64,000 bases of DNA from JBDRCU01 sp043821485 (GCA_043821485.1 JBDRCU010000057.1:1-64000); one strand, 5' to 3'. Positions 6,040-15,448 are shown, counted from the stretch's first letter. Made by a program: numbers and translations. Notes: generated by a model from the letters alone, not told the origin.

Positions 6040-8946
6040 CTAATTGCAAACGCCTGTTGTTGCAAAGCAATTTGGGCATGAGTAGCAAGATCCAGCCCTA
6101 AACATTATGGTTCCGCATTCACATGTAGGGGCGTCTGTATGTGATTCTTCTACTTTGAGATTCCAAGGATCGTCTTTTTTACTGGTTGAAGCGAGTGTTG
6201 CAGTAGGAGTACTTGATTCTTTGGTTTTGCCATTTAGTATCTTTCCAAAAAGTTCTTTTTGATCCTCTGCGCTAAGGAATTTAAAGCCTAGGTATGTAAA
6301 TATATAGTCTACAAATGAAGTTGAAAACGGAATTTCATTATTTTGTGTTGGTCCCATTGGTTCGAATCTCATATTTTTGAAATGTCTGACTAGTGTTTTA
6401 AGCGGTACTCCTGATTGCAGACAAATTGATGTTAGCTTTGCAATTGCATCCATGAGACCAGAGACCGTACTTCCTTCTTTTGCAATAGTTATGAAAGTCT
6501 CTGCCGGCTTACGGCTTTCTGGATACATTCCCACCGTTATGTACCCTTCGTGTTTGCCAACTGTGAACTTATGAGTAATAGACGGACGTTCGTCTGGAAG
6601 TTTGATTCTGGTATGGCCGTTTATTTGTTCAACGAGTTTTTTTTCTTTATCGCTCGTACTAAGGGCTTGTACGGTTTTGGATCCATCTCTATAGATTGCC
6701 ATTGCTTTAAGTCCAAGTTTCCATGATTGTACAAATGCATCACGTACATCTTCTTTGGTAGCATCATTCGGCAGATTGATTGTTTTGGAAATTGCTCCGG
6801 AGATGAAGGGTTGAGCAGCACTCATCATCTTGATGTGTCCGAGATAATCAATGCTTCGCTTTCCTTCTGCTGGTTTGAAAGAACAATCGAACACTGGCAT
6901 GTCTTCTTCCTTCATATGTGGTGCGCCTTCAAGCATTCCTTTCTCAAGAATGTATGCAGAAATATCTTTGATGTCCTGTTCTTCGTAACCCAGCTTCTCA
7001 AGAGCTAACGGCACAAGATTGTTAACAAGTTTGAGCGTTCCGCCTCCAACGAGCTTTTTGTATTTAACAAGTGCAAGTTCTGGTTCTATCCCTGTTGTCG
7101 CGCAGTCCATTAAGAAAGATATCGTACCCGTTGGTGCAAGTACTGTTGCTTGTGAGTTACGAAAACCATATTGTTCTCCCAATGCATATGCATTTTTCCA
7201 AATTTGTTCACTTACATCTATTAAATCTGATACCCATGAGCTATTCATTAAAACTATATCTGTTGTAGATGACAATGTTACCGTCGGAGTTGATCCATTC
7301 ATTGTGACACGCGCTACTCCGGGTGAGACGCCATTTCCATTTCCATTGAGATGTCCGTTAGTATCTGTTGCTTTGCGATAATTTTGTGCAAGAGTTTCCG
7401 CTGCACGGCCGTGTTTTTTGATAACTCTAAGCATTTCATTACGATTCATTTCATAGCCATTGAAAGGTCCTATGCGTCCTGCTATTACAGCTGACATGCG
7501 ATAAGCTTCTCCCGACATTATTGATGTTAATGCTGCTGCAATTGTACGTCCTTCGTCAGAATCATAAGGTAGGCCAAGAGCCATAAGGAGCGCTCCTAAA
7601 TTAGCATATCCAAGGCCAAGCTGTCGAAAGTCATGCGCGGTTTTTTCTATTTCAGGCGTTGGATATGAAGAATTGCTGATTAGTATCTCTTGAGCTGTTA
7701 TCATTGTCTTTGCTGTGTTTTTATATCCTTCGATATCATAAGTTCCATCTTCTTTAAGGAATTTGAGTAGATTTATGGAAGCCAGATTGCAAGCACTATT
7801 GTCTAAGCTCATATATTCGCTGCAAGGGTTAGACGCATTAATGCGTCCTGAATTTGGACATGTGTGCCAGTCGTTGATTATCGTATCGAATTGCATTCCT
7901 GGATCTGCGGAATGCCAGGCTGCATCTGCAATCCAGTCCATGACCTTGCCTGCTTTAAGAGTCTGAGCTACATTTCCTGTTGTGACTTCATTTAAATTCC
8001 AATCGGCATCACTTTCTACCGCTTTCATAAATTCATCAGTAACACGTACGGAATTGTTTGCATTTTGATAAGGCAGTAAAGTGTAGGGATCGAACAAGTC
8101 TCCTTCAATTGAATTCTGAACTCCGCTTGCTTCAAGCACCTTTACCATGTCTTCAATATTTCTTTTGCAATATATGAAGTCTTTGATGTCGGGATGATCA
8201 GCATTTAAAACTACCATTTTTGCTGCGCGTCTTGTTGTTCCGCCAGAACGAATACTATTTGCAACACCATCAGCTCCTTTCATGAATGAAACGGGACCGG
8301 ATGATTTGCCTCCCCTTGAAAGAGATTCCTGTGACGATCGAAGCTTGGAAAGATTTGCTCCTGACCCAGAACCATATTTAAAAATCCATCCCTCATCATG
8401 ATACCACTTTAAGATGGATTCCATTGTGTCTTCTACTGCAAGGATAAAACATGCAGAGCATTGCGGACGTTCATATACTCCGACATTAAACCAAACAGGA
8501 CTATTGAAAGCTGCAAATTGATTTATTAAAAGATATTTAAGATCTTGTTTGAAGTTTTCGTAGTCAATTTGTGTTTTGAAATATCCGTCTTTGAATCCCC
8601 ATCCTGAAATTGTATTTGCAACACGGTCAACCATGGCACGCGCGCTAGTCTCGCGTTCAGGCGTATCGAGTTTGCCACGGAAGTATTTGGAAGCAACAAT
8701 ATCTATTGCTGTTTGCGACCAGAATTCCGGCACCTCAATATCAAGTTGTTCAAAAACAACAGAACCGTCTCCGCGGGTAATTTTTGCATTTCTTTTTTCC
8801 CAAGAGATTGCATCATACGGATCATTGGAGCCGAAAATTCTTTTCCATGTTAATCCTTCTCCGCGTTGAGAGGATGTAAATCGTTCAGAAGAGGCATCTG
8901 AAGTATCAACGGTGTCGGGATTTTGCAGAGTGTGAGATCTTGTCAT
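6040..8946 (-). CDS. nrdJ: Adenosylcobalamin-dependent (class II) ribonucleotide reductase
   Basis: This 968-residue enzyme reduces ribonucleotides to deoxyribonucleotides using a thiyl radical made by coenzyme B12. The active-site NPCSE motif (373-377, Cys375) is followed by LDNSACNLASINLL, and later by ATVLAPTGTISFLMDCATTG, all class II signatures. The C-terminus carries the TSCPD-type region and a Cys cluster (CECGTIMFRAGSCYSCPNC) that re-reduces the active site. A Gly/Asn-rich spacer near residues 540-570 looks like a lineage insertion. It is the only ribonucleotide reductase in the window. A structured leader precedes it (see 8958-9108). Confidence 0.95.
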   Translation of the reverse strand: MTRSHTLQNPDTVDTSDASSERFTSSQRGEGLTWKRIFGSNDPYDAISWEKRNAKITRGDGSVVFEQLDIEVPEFWSQTAIDIVASKYFRGKLDTPERETSARAMVDRVANTISGWGFKDGYFKTQIDYENFKQDLKYLLINQFAAFNSPVWFNVGVYERPQCSACFILAVEDTMESILKWYHDEGWIFKYGSGSGANLSKLRSSQESLSRGGKSSGPVSFMKGADGVANSIRSGGTTRRAAKMVVLNADHPDIKDFIYCKRNIEDMVKVLEASGVQNSIEGDLFDPYTLLPYQNANNSVRVTDEFMKAVESDADWNLNEVTTGNVAQTLKAGKVMDWIADAAWHSADPGMQFDTIINDWHTCPNSGRINASNPCSEYMSLDNSACNLASINLLKFLKEDGTYDIEGYKNTAKTMITAQEILISNSSYPTPEIEKTAHDFRQLGLGYANLGALLMALGLPYDSDEGRTIAAALTSIMSGEAYRMSAVIAGRIGPFNGYEMNRNEMLRVIKKHGRAAETLAQNYRKATDTNGHLNGNGNGVSPGVARVTMNGSTPTVTLSSTTDIVLMNSSWVSDLIDVSEQIWKNAYALGEQYGFRNSQATVLAPTGTISFLMDCATTGIEPELALVKYKKLVGGGTLKLVNNLVPLALEKLGYEEQDIKDISAYILEKGMLEGAPHMKEEDMPVFDCSFKPAEGKRSIDYLGHIKMMSAAQPFISGAISKTINLPNDATKEDVRDAFVQSWKLGLKAMAIYRDGSKTVQALSTSDKEKKLVEQINGHTRIKLPDERPSITHKFTVGKHEGYITVGMYPESRKPAETFITIAKEGSTVSGLMDAIAKLTSICLQSGVPLKTLVRHFKNMRFEPMGPTQNNEIPFSTSFVDYIFTYLGFKFLSAEDQKELFGKILNGKTKESSTPTATLASTSKKDDPWNLKVEESHTDAPTCECGTIMFRAGSCYSCPNCFATTGVCN

Positions 8947-8957
8947 AAAAATTATTT

Positions 8958-9108
8958 AAATAACTTATTTGAATAAGTTATTTGTGAATAAAACAACACA
9001 CTCTGCGTCCTTGAGTATGCTGTTGTATAAAGGCTAACCCGCGAGTCGTTCATCTTCACCCACGACTCATGTCTACCTATTGTACTTCTCAAAGGCAAGC
9101 TATACAAC
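8958..9108 (-). promoter_or_regulatory. Structured 5' leader of nrdJ
   Basis: On the minus strand an outer stem GTTGTATA/TATACAAC (+ strand 9101-9108 and 9022-9029) encloses an inner hairpin GAGTCGT/ACGACTC (9062-9068 and 9043-9049). Nearer the start codon lies a 26-nt inverted repeat AAATAACTTAT-TTGA-ATAAGTTATTT (8958-8983). None of it codes. I could not find the B12-box of cobalamin riboswitches. A conserved RNA motif named after nrdJ has been described upstream of such genes in metagenomes; whether this matches is untested. Confidence 0.5.
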
Positions 9109-9154
9109 TGTTGATAACCTCGCCTCAATTGAGTAATTTTTATCAAAAAATCAA

Positions 9155-9179
9155 AAAACACGCGTATTGTGCGTGTTTT
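9155..9179 (-). terminator. Terminator after ftsZ
   Basis: AAAACACGC (9155-9163) and GCGTGTTTT (9171-9179) form a 9-bp stem; the minus-strand product ends in a T tract (TTTTTTGATTTTTTG). It separates ftsZ from the nrdJ leader. Confidence 0.8.
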
Positions 9180-9197
9180 CTTAAAAAGGCCTTAAGA

Positions 9198-10346
9198 CTA
9201 CTTCATCTTCCGTCTTATAAACGCTGGAATATCAAAATCATCTTCGTCATCATTGGCCACAGAGCTGTCTACTACCTCTTTTATAGGTTCTCGTTCTTCT
9301 TTTCTATCAATGATAGGGACTCCGTCTGCCATATCACTATATATGCTTTCTGCCGGGGACCTAGTTAATAGATCTTCTACATGAGCAGTGCCTGTCTTGA
9401 ATCCAGCAGCAATAACAGTGATCTTGATTTCGCCCTTTTTAAGAGAGTTATCTTCAACTGCGCCGAATATTACTTTTGCATCGGGATCAATACTTGCTGT
9501 AATGATCTTTGCCGCTTCATTTATTTCTGCCATCGCCAAGTCGCTGCCTCCAGAGACATTGAACAGCACTCCATTTGCTCCGTCTATTGAAACATCAAGC
9601 AAAGGAGAGCTTATGGCATCCTTTGCTGCATCGGCTGCTCTATCTTCTCCGCTTGCAACACCTATTCCCATGAGTGCTGATCCTGAATTTGTTAACACTG
9701 TTTTTACGTCTGCGAAGTCCACGTTAATAATACCTGGTACGGTAATCAAATCTGAAATTCCTTTTACTCCCTGATGAAGTACGTCGTCTACTTTTTGGAA
9801 CGCTTCAAGTAAAGGAGTTTTCCTGTCTATTATTGAAAGTAATCTGTCGTTTGAAATTGTAATCAATGCATCTACTTTATTGCGAAGCACTTCCCAGCCA
9901 GCATCAGCAATGCGTGATCGTGCAGCTCCTTCGAATGAAAATGGTTTTGTTACAACACCAATAGTTAATGCTCCAACATCGCGTGCAATTTCTGCTATAA
10001 CTGGTGAAGCGCCTGTTCCTGTTCCTCCTCCAAGTCCTGCAGTTATGAATACCATGTCAGCGCCTTTTAGCGCATCTGAAATTTCATCCTTATTTTCCAT
10101 TGCAGCCTGTTTCCCTATCTCAGGATTCATTCCAGCACCCAAACCGCGGGTGATATTCTTACCTATGAGGATTTTATTAGGCGCGCTAGCAATATTGAGG
10201 TCTTGTGCATCGAGATTTACAGCGACAAATTCAACTCCATGTATCTTAGAGGCCATCATTCGTTGGATTGCCTTGTTTCCACCTCCGCCAATACCAACGA
10301 CTTTTATGCGTGCGAAAGTCTCAAAAGTTGGTTTTACCTGAGTCAT
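9198..10346 (-). CDS. ftsZ: Cell division protein FtsZ
   Basis: This tubulin-like GTPase forms the cytokinetic ring. Residues 14-24 hold the N-terminal VVGIGGGGNKAI nucleotide loop and 106-112 the GGGTGTG signature. The synergy-loop region follows (VDALITISNDRLL, VDFADVKTVL). The last residues, DDFDIPAFIRRK, are the conserved C-terminal peptide that binds FtsA. The length of 382 is normal. It lies directly downstream of ftsA, as in most bacteria. The short leader contains a TATGCT box about 14 nt before the ATG. Confidence 0.97.
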   Translation of the reverse strand: MTQVKPTFETFARIKVVGIGGGGNKAIQRMMASKIHGVEFVAVNLDAQDLNIASAPNKILIGKNITRGLGAGMNPEIGKQAAMENKDEISDALKGADMVFITAGLGGGTGTGASPVIAEIARDVGALTIGVVTKPFSFEGAARSRIADAGWEVLRNKVDALITISNDRLLSIIDRKTPLLEAFQKVDDVLHQGVKGISDLITVPGIINVDFADVKTVLTNSGSALMGIGVASGEDRAADAAKDAISSPLLDVSIDGANGVLFNVSGGSDLAMAEINEAAKIITASIDPDAKVIFGAVEDNSLKKGEIKITVIAAGFKTGTAHVEDLLTRSPAESIYSDMADGVPIIDRKEEREPIKEVVDSSVANDDEDDFDIPAFIRRKMK

Positions 10347-10459
10347 AGTGCTACCGGTTTAGCATATCTATCCAGATAAAACAAGACAGAGGCAAATGTC
10401 CCTGTTTTCTACCTGTGGATAAACCCCTGATTTCTGTGGATATCTGGGATTTTTGAGCT

Positions 10460-11692
10460 TTATGGTAGGAAATTTTTAAACCATTTGCCTGCTCGTTTTA
10501 GAATATTGCTTGTTCCACCGGCTAGTGATCTTCTTGGATGATCTTCTTCTTCAAATCCCCACACAACAAGTCCTACAGCAACTGCAAATGCAGGGTCAAT
10601 AACTGCTTCAGAGAGTCCTTCCATGAAATATGAGCCTCCAATTTTGGCTGATAAGCCAAGGCGGTTTTTTGCAAACACATCTATACCTGCTAGATTAGCT
10701 CCGCCACCAGCAAGGACCACTCCAGCGGGCAATACCTTGATACCGGGTGTTTTCTTAAGTTCAGCATCAATAACATCAAAGAGTTCTCCAATACGCGCAT
10801 CGATTATTTTCGCAATATGTTTTCGAGGAACAGTCATGTCTTCATTTTGTGTAATGTCTGACAGGTCAATGTTTTCTTTTTTATTATTTTTTTCAGCAGT
10901 TCCAATAAATCCATGCGTGTTTTTGATTAACTCTGCATTATCAATGGAAGTTCTAAATGCAATGGCAAGATCATTTGTAACATGTTTGGCTCCAACAGGC
11001 AGTATAGCTGTATGCATTAAATCTCCTTCGTGGAATAGTGCCATTGAAGTTACTCCTCCCCCGAGATCAAGGAGCAGTACTCCGTATTCTCGTTGGTGTT
11101 TGTCGAGCATTGATTTGGATGCTGCCAAAGGAGAATAGATAAGCTCTGCTATTTCAACTCCATTGTTTTGGACTGCTTTTGTGAGATTATGAATGTATGG
11201 AGATAACCCTTCTATTAGTAATACCTCTACTTCAAGACGGATTCCTTTCATGCCAAGAGGATTTTTTACTACTTCAGCCCCATCAATGATGAAATTTTTG
11301 GGAATGATATGTATAATTTCGTAATTTTGAGGGAGGCTTACAGTTGAAGCTGCTTCAACTACGCGATCAATATCGTTCTGGGATATTTCGCCGTCAGCAC
11401 GCGATACAGCAACTACTCCGCGGGATAATTGTGTTTTTATGTATGGTCCGCTAATGCTTACATATGCGCGGTCAACAGAACCTCCTGACATACGTTCTGC
11501 TTGTGATACAGATTGCTTAATGCTTTTGATAACTTCTTCCATATCAACAACAATCCCTCTGCGTAAGCCATTTGACTGAGCATTGCCAATACCAATAATG
11601 CGGGGACGTCCTGTCTCTGTATTCATGTCAGCAATTACGGTTTTCACTGATGAATTGCCAATATCAATTCCGCAAACTGTATACTTACTCAT
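10460..11692 (-). CDS. ftsA: Cell division protein FtsA
   Basis: An actin-fold ATPase that tethers FtsZ to the membrane. The N-terminus CGIDIGNSSVKTVIAD is the phosphate-1 motif, and GVLLLDLGGGVTSMALF (about 205-221) and VLAGGGANLAGID (about 325-337) are the phosphate-2 and adenosine motifs. The 1C subdomain is present (VSISGPYIKTQ). The C-terminus ends in a basic amphipathic segment (LKRAGKWFKNFL) that matches the usual membrane-targeting helix. A TATTAT box lies 7 nt upstream of the ATG (11700-11705), so the message may be leaderless. ftsZ follows after 113 nt. Confidence 0.95.
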   Translation of the reverse strand: MSKYTVCGIDIGNSSVKTVIADMNTETGRPRIIGIGNAQSNGLRRGIVVDMEEVIKSIKQSVSQAERMSGGSVDRAYVSISGPYIKTQLSRGVVAVSRADGEISQNDIDRVVEAASTVSLPQNYEIIHIIPKNFIIDGAEVVKNPLGMKGIRLEVEVLLIEGLSPYIHNLTKAVQNNGVEIAELIYSPLAASKSMLDKHQREYGVLLLDLGGGVTSMALFHEGDLMHTAILPVGAKHVTNDLAIAFRTSIDNAELIKNTHGFIGTAEKNNKKENIDLSDITQNEDMTVPRKHIAKIIDARIGELFDVIDAELKKTPGIKVLPAGVVLAGGGANLAGIDVFAKNRLGLSAKIGGSYFMEGLSEAVIDPAFAVAVGLVVWGFEEEDHPRRSLAGGTSNILKRAGKWFKNFLP

Positions 11693-11707
11693 TGTATCTA
11701 TAATATA

Positions 11708-12163
11708 TTAAAGGCTACGTACTATTTTGTCCTGTAATGCGAACATTTGTTTCTCGTTTTTTGATGACCTCTCATGGTCATATTCTAGAAGATGAAGTAA
11801 TCCATGAACTGTAAGCAGTATAATCTGGTTTTTGATCTTTTTATTGTCAGTCCCGACTTCGCGGACTACAAAAGGATACGAGATAAATATATCGCCAAGA
11901 TTCATTATACCACCTGGATGAGGTTTTGTGCTAATTAAGTCTTTCTGTACTGGAAATGACAATACGTCTGTGGGTTTGTTCTTCCCGCGATGCTTTTTAT
12001 TGAGATCAGTTATGCGCTTTAGCCCCACTATATTAATAGATAACTCTATCTTCGGACTTGATATTTGGGCAATAGACAGAGCTTTTTCAATGATTCGTTC
12101 AAAAAACACCCTGTTTAGCACGGTGTTTTTTGAAGTATTCCTGAATACTAGATCTAGTTTCAT
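11708..12163 (-). CDS. ybeY: rRNA maturation endoribonuclease YbeY
   Basis: A zinc-dependent single-strand endonuclease for 16S rRNA 3' maturation and ribosome quality control. The catalytic motif HGLLHLLEYDH (120-130) supplies three zinc-binding histidines (120, 124 and 130), and the upstream KPTDVLSFP is the second family hallmark. The length of 151 residues is normal. Its start overlaps the stop of the YqeY gene by 4 nt, so the two are translated together. It lies 15 nt upstream of ftsA in the same direction. Confidence 0.95.
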   Translation of the reverse strand: MKLDLVFRNTSKNTVLNRVFFERIIEKALSIAQISSPKIELSINIVGLKRITDLNKKHRGKNKPTDVLSFPVQKDLISTKPHPGGIMNLGDIFISYPFVVREVGTDNKKIKNQIILLTVHGLLHLLEYDHERSSKNEKQMFALQDKIVRSL

Positions 12164-12654
12164 TTTGAGCCTAATTCTTTCTTAACGATATTGCTTATGA
12201 GCCCGCCGTCAGCTTTGCCTTTAAGTGTTTTCATTACTTCCCCCATTACAGACCCTATGTCCTGTATGGTACTGGCTCCAGTTTTTGAAATTGCTTCTTT
12301 GACTATCGTAGTCACATCTTCTTCGTTCATTTGTTCCGGCAAGTATGCACTGATTAATTCAAGTTCGAGTTTTTCTTTGTCTGCAAGGTCAGAACGATTG
12401 CCTTGAGTAAATTGTTCAATTGATTCTTTGCGCTTTTTGGCTTCGCTGGATAAAACCTCCATGATTTCCTCGTCAGACAGTTTACTGCCTTCTTCAAGTT
12501 TGACAGGATCTGTTTCAGTTTTACTTAAAATCGTCCTCTTGTTCAACTCTTTATTCTGAATTGAAGTTAATATTGCAGCAAGTACAGAACGTTTTAATGT
12601 ATTTCCTGATTTAAGGGCTTCACTGTTCTCTTTTTGAAGTTGGTCTTTTAACAT
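12160..12654 (-). CDS. yqeY: GatB/YqeY domain protein
   Basis: A 164-residue protein of the YqeY family, related to the tail domain of the GatB amidotransferase subunit; its cellular role is not established. Recognisable are the N-terminal LKDQLQKENSEALKSGN...RSVLAAILTSIQNKE helix pair and the C-terminal GAS.IQDIGSVMGEVMKTLKGKADGGLISNIV region. It follows the S21-like gene by 4 nt; an rpsU-yqeY pair is a common bacterial arrangement. It overlaps ybeY by 4 nt, forming a short translation-related operon. Confidence 0.9.
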   Translation of the reverse strand: MLKDQLQKENSEALKSGNTLKRSVLAAILTSIQNKELNKRTILSKTETDPVKLEEGSKLSDEEIMEVLSSEAKKRKESIEQFTQGNRSDLADKEKLELELISAYLPEQMNEEDVTTIVKEAISKTGASTIQDIGSVMGEVMKTLKGKADGGLISNIVKKELGSK

Positions 12655-12658
12655 TTTA

Positions 12659-12916
12659 TTATAGTTTAATTGTACGTTTTACTTTTTGTTTCTCTTCTTC
12701 AAATGTTTCTCTGTCATGTTTGCCCATGCGCTGTAAATGCTTGCGCAATGTGCGTAAATGCGTACGCATAATGGCTCTTCTTTTTTCTGTAAGAAGACTC
12801 GCCTTTCTTTGCTTGTATTGTTTTGCCTTGGCCTGCTTAGTAGGCTTCTGTGCCAAACGTCCAAAACGGCGTATTAGCGCTCCTGTACTTTCATTTGGTT
12901 TTCTTTTTACTTCCAT
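12659..12916 (-). CDS. rpsU: Ribosomal protein bS21-like
   Basis: 85 residues, very basic, starting MEVKRKPNESTGALIRRFGR, which matches the bS21 pattern of a short strand followed by an ALxRF helix. The rest is a Lys/Arg-rich helix (MRTHLRTLRKHLQRMGKHDR) longer than the classical 70-residue protein. The neighbour is yqeY, the usual partner of rpsU. A good AGGAGG precedes the ATG (minus strand, about 12922-12928), so this native gene does use a Shine-Dalgarno sequence. S21 sits near the anti-Shine-Dalgarno region of the small subunit. Confidence 0.8.
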   Translation of the reverse strand: MEVKRKPNESTGALIRRFGRLAQKPTKQAKAKQYKQRKASLLTEKRRAIMRTHLRTLRKHLQRMGKHDRETFEEEKQKVKRTIKL

Positions 12917-12980
12917 AATTGCCTCCTTTCTAAATATAACAAACTAAGGATAATACAGTACCATAGTTTAATATCTATGT

Positions 12981-13337
12981 CTATCTCACTAATTCGTCTT
13001 CTTTGAATTTTTTGCCTCCAAGAATATGAATATGCAAATGCGGTATGGTCTGTCCTCCATGATATCCTTTATTGATTATTACCCTGTAGCCGTTTTTTGC
13101 TATGCCAGCTTTTTGTGCTATCTCGTCTGTGGCGCGTATCATTCTTCCCAATGTTTCTTCGTCTTCTTTTTTTAAGTCGCCAAGGCCGTCGGCTATGTGT
13201 TTTTTGGGAATAAGTAATACATGTGATGGGGCTTGAGGGTGAATATCATTTATAGCAAACCATTCATCGGTTTCCATGATTTTGTCTACTGGCATTTTAC
13301 CTTCAGCCATTTTGCAAAAGATATCTTTCTCACTCAT
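12981..13337 (-). CDS. HIT family nucleotide-binding hydrolase
   Basis: 118 residues of the histidine-triad superfamily (HINT branch). The signature PHLHIHILGG places His100, His102 and His104, with the final His being catalytic in nucleotidyl transfer; the DIHPQAPSHVLLIPKKHI strand-helix is also typical. These enzymes hydrolyse adenosine phosphoramidates such as aminoacyl-AMP side products. It lies 10 nt downstream of hisS on the same strand, which would suit clearing aminoacyl-adenylates, but that link is only contextual. Confidence 0.92.
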   Translation of the reverse strand: MSEKDIFCKMAEGKMPVDKIMETDEWFAINDIHPQAPSHVLLIPKKHIADGLGDLKKEDEETLGRMIRATDEIAQKAGIAKNGYRVIINKGYHGGQTIPHLHIHILGGKKFKEDELVR

Positions 13338-13347
13338 ATCGTTTCAG

Positions 13348-14727
13348 TTATCTTCCTTTAGTTTTTTGTTTGATTATTTCAATCACTTTTTCGACAGGCA
13401 CTGTTTCTTGTACTCCCGTACCCATTTCGCGAATAATTACTGAACCATCCAAAGCTTCTTTCTGGCCCATGATTATTGTGTATGGAATATTAAGGCGGTT
13501 AGAAACCCGAAGTTGTGCCTTTATGCTGTCTCGGCCGAATGATGATTTTGCAGATACTCCTGAACGTCTGAATTCTTCAAACAATGCCAGACTTTTTCTT
13601 TTTGCCAGTTCTCCTAATTGTGCAATAAATACCTTCGGGGGTTTTTTAGATGATGCAGGTTCGATCTTTTGGATTTTTAATGCGAGTATGATTCTTTCAA
13701 TTCCCATTCCCCAGCCAATGGCAGGAGTCTTCGGCCCTCCCATGTGTTCAACTAATTTATCGTATCTACCTCCCCCGCCAAGAGCTAGTGGTTCTGATTT
13801 GGGTTTTTCGTTTTCTTTTTTTGTTTTAATCTTCTTTTCTTCCTCTTCGCCTTCTTTTTTTTCATCTTCTTTTTCTTCTTTCTCATTTTCTTTCTCTACT
13901 ATTATTTCAAAAGTCGTACGAGTATAGTAATCAAGTCCTCGTACCAGCGTATGATCGAGCAGATAAGGAACTTCGAGCTCATCAAGGAATTCGAGAACTC
14001 CTTTGAAGTGCTTCTTGCAGTCTTCATCCAGATATTCAAGGAATTGAGGAGCGTTCTTAATATGTTCTTGGCAGTCTGGTTTCTTGCAATCTAGAACTCG
14101 CAAAGGATTTGATTTAATTCTTTTTAGACATTGGGCACATATCCTTTTAGCTGATCCTCTATAGTGATCTTTTAGAGCCTTAATATATTGGGGCCTGCAA
14201 TCTGCATCTCCAATGCTATTGAGTTTTACAATGAGGTTCTTGACACCAAGACTTTCAAGGATTTTATATTGAATAAATATTGCTTGTGCATCGGCCGCAG
14301 GCATCTCATCTCCAAATATTTCAAGGTTTAACTGATAGTGCTGTCTTAGGCGTCCGGCTTGAGGATTCTCATGTCTGAACAATGGGCCATGAGTCCATAA
14401 CTGTACAGGGTGAGGCATTGTATGCATACCATGTTCAATGTAGGCGCGTACAATTCCTGCAGTGAATTCCGGGCGAAGCGAAAGTCTATCCCCTCCCTTG
14501 GTGCGCAGATTGTACATTTCTTTTTCTACAATATCAGTTGCTTCGCCGACTGAACGTACGAATAGGTCGGTTTGTTCGAGTATTGGAGTATCAATTCGTC
14601 TGAAACTATAGTCTTCAAAAATACCTTTTGCTTTTTTAATAATAAACTCCCAATACTGCTGATCGTGGGGCAATATATCGTGCATTCCTTTCACTGACTG
14701 AATCTGTAACTTTTTGACTCTTGGCAT
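13348..14727 (-). CDS. hisS: Histidyl-tRNA synthetase with charged insertion
   Basis: A class II synthetase that charges tRNA-His. Motif 1 (VKGMHDILP...), motif 2 (the MYNLRTKGGDRLSLRPEFTA region), the histidine-specific LVRGLDYYTRTTFE and the motif 3 region GWGMGIERIIL are all present, and a C-terminal anticodon-binding domain follows. I chose the ATG at 14727 because the longer ORF from 14793 would run into the end of lepB. Between LDYYTRT and GGGGRYDKL there is a roughly 35-residue run of Lys and Glu (EKENEKEEKEDEKKEGEEEE), absent from ordinary HisRS and probably a disordered surface loop. Confidence 0.95.
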   Translation of the reverse strand: MPRVKKLQIQSVKGMHDILPHDQQYWEFIIKKAKGIFEDYSFRRIDTPILEQTDLFVRSVGEATDIVEKEMYNLRTKGGDRLSLRPEFTAGIVRAYIEHGMHTMPHPVQLWTHGPLFRHENPQAGRLRQHYQLNLEIFGDEMPAADAQAIFIQYKILESLGVKNLIVKLNSIGDADCRPQYIKALKDHYRGSAKRICAQCLKRIKSNPLRVLDCKKPDCQEHIKNAPQFLEYLDEDCKKHFKGVLEFLDELEVPYLLDHTLVRGLDYYTRTTFEIIVEKENEKEEKEDEKKEGEEEEKKIKTKKENEKPKSEPLALGGGGRYDKLVEHMGGPKTPAIGWGMGIERIILALKIQKIEPASSKKPPKVFIAQLGELAKRKSLALFEEFRRSGVSAKSSFGRDSIKAQLRVSNRLNIPYTIIMGQKEALDGSVIIREMGTGVQETVPVEKVIEIIKQKTKGR

Positions 14728-14752
14728 ATTTTTGTTATTTAACCGTATTAAA

Positions 14753-15448
14753 TTAGATATCGTAATCAGGCGTATCAAATCCTGAGATAGCATTCAATGG
14801 CCATGCCCTGAACCAAACTTCTCCTGTGATCAAGGATTCATTCACAGGTCCCCAGAAACGGGAGTCAGAACTATGTCTGCGATTATCTCCTAATACATAA
14901 TATTCATTGGGATCCAATTTGGTTAAGAGATTTCCAATTGTTTGCTGGTCAGGAGAAAGATAACTGCTTTCATCTAGAGTTACGCCTTCGGGATGCAAGG
15001 TATTGTAGATCGTGACATTGTTGTCTTTAATTTCTATTGTTTCACTTGGAAGACCAATGATTCGTTTTATGAAAAAGTTTTTAGGGTCTTCAGGGAATCG
15101 GAATATTACTACGTCCCCACGTTCAGGTTCGTCATCTGTAAAGCGATAACTGAATTCATTGATTATGATATAGTCGCCGTCGTGAAAATTTTCTTCCATG
15201 GAAGCACCTTTTACATAGAATGGTTGGATTATGAAATATCGGATTGGGATAATTATGACAAGAGCAATAATGACTATCTTTATTATCTCCCATATAAAAG
15301 CAAGGCTTTTATAGCCTGTTGTGAAGTCGTCTTTTAGGAATTCTTCATCTGGTGGTCCGGCTTCCGGCGTGCCAGTTGGTGTATCGCCATCTGAATATGC
15401 ACCCAAGCCTGATAGATCAGGACCATTTTTAAGTAGATCTTCTGACAT
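14753..15448 (-). CDS. lepB: Signal peptidase I
   Basis: Cleaves signal peptides from exported proteins at the outer face of the membrane. One transmembrane helix (about 53-71) precedes the catalytic serine in GASMEENFHDGDY (Ser83) and the general-base lysine in FFIKRIIGLP (Lys128). The YYVLGDNRRHSSDSRFWG box is the third family motif. The first 45 residues form an acidic, Pro/Gly-rich cytoplasmic extension. Its substrates could include the signal-peptide proteins elsewhere in this window. It is co-oriented with hisS, with 25 nt between them. Confidence 0.95.
   Translation of the reverse strand: MSEDLLKNGPDLSGLGAYSDGDTPTGTPEAGPPDEEFLKDDFTTGYKSLAFIWEIIKIVIIALVIIIPIRYFIIQPFYVKGASMEENFHDGDYIIINEFSYRFTDDEPERGDVVIFRFPEDPKNFFIKRIIGLPSETIEIKDNNVTIYNTLHPEGVTLDESSYLSPDQQTIGNLLTKLDPNEYYVLGDNRRHSSDSRFWGPVNESLITGEVWFRAWPLNAISGFDTPDYDI

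Noticed and set aside
8947..9160. Cobalamin riboswitch upstream of nrdJ
   Set aside because: I could not find the conserved B12-box; only unassigned stems are visible.
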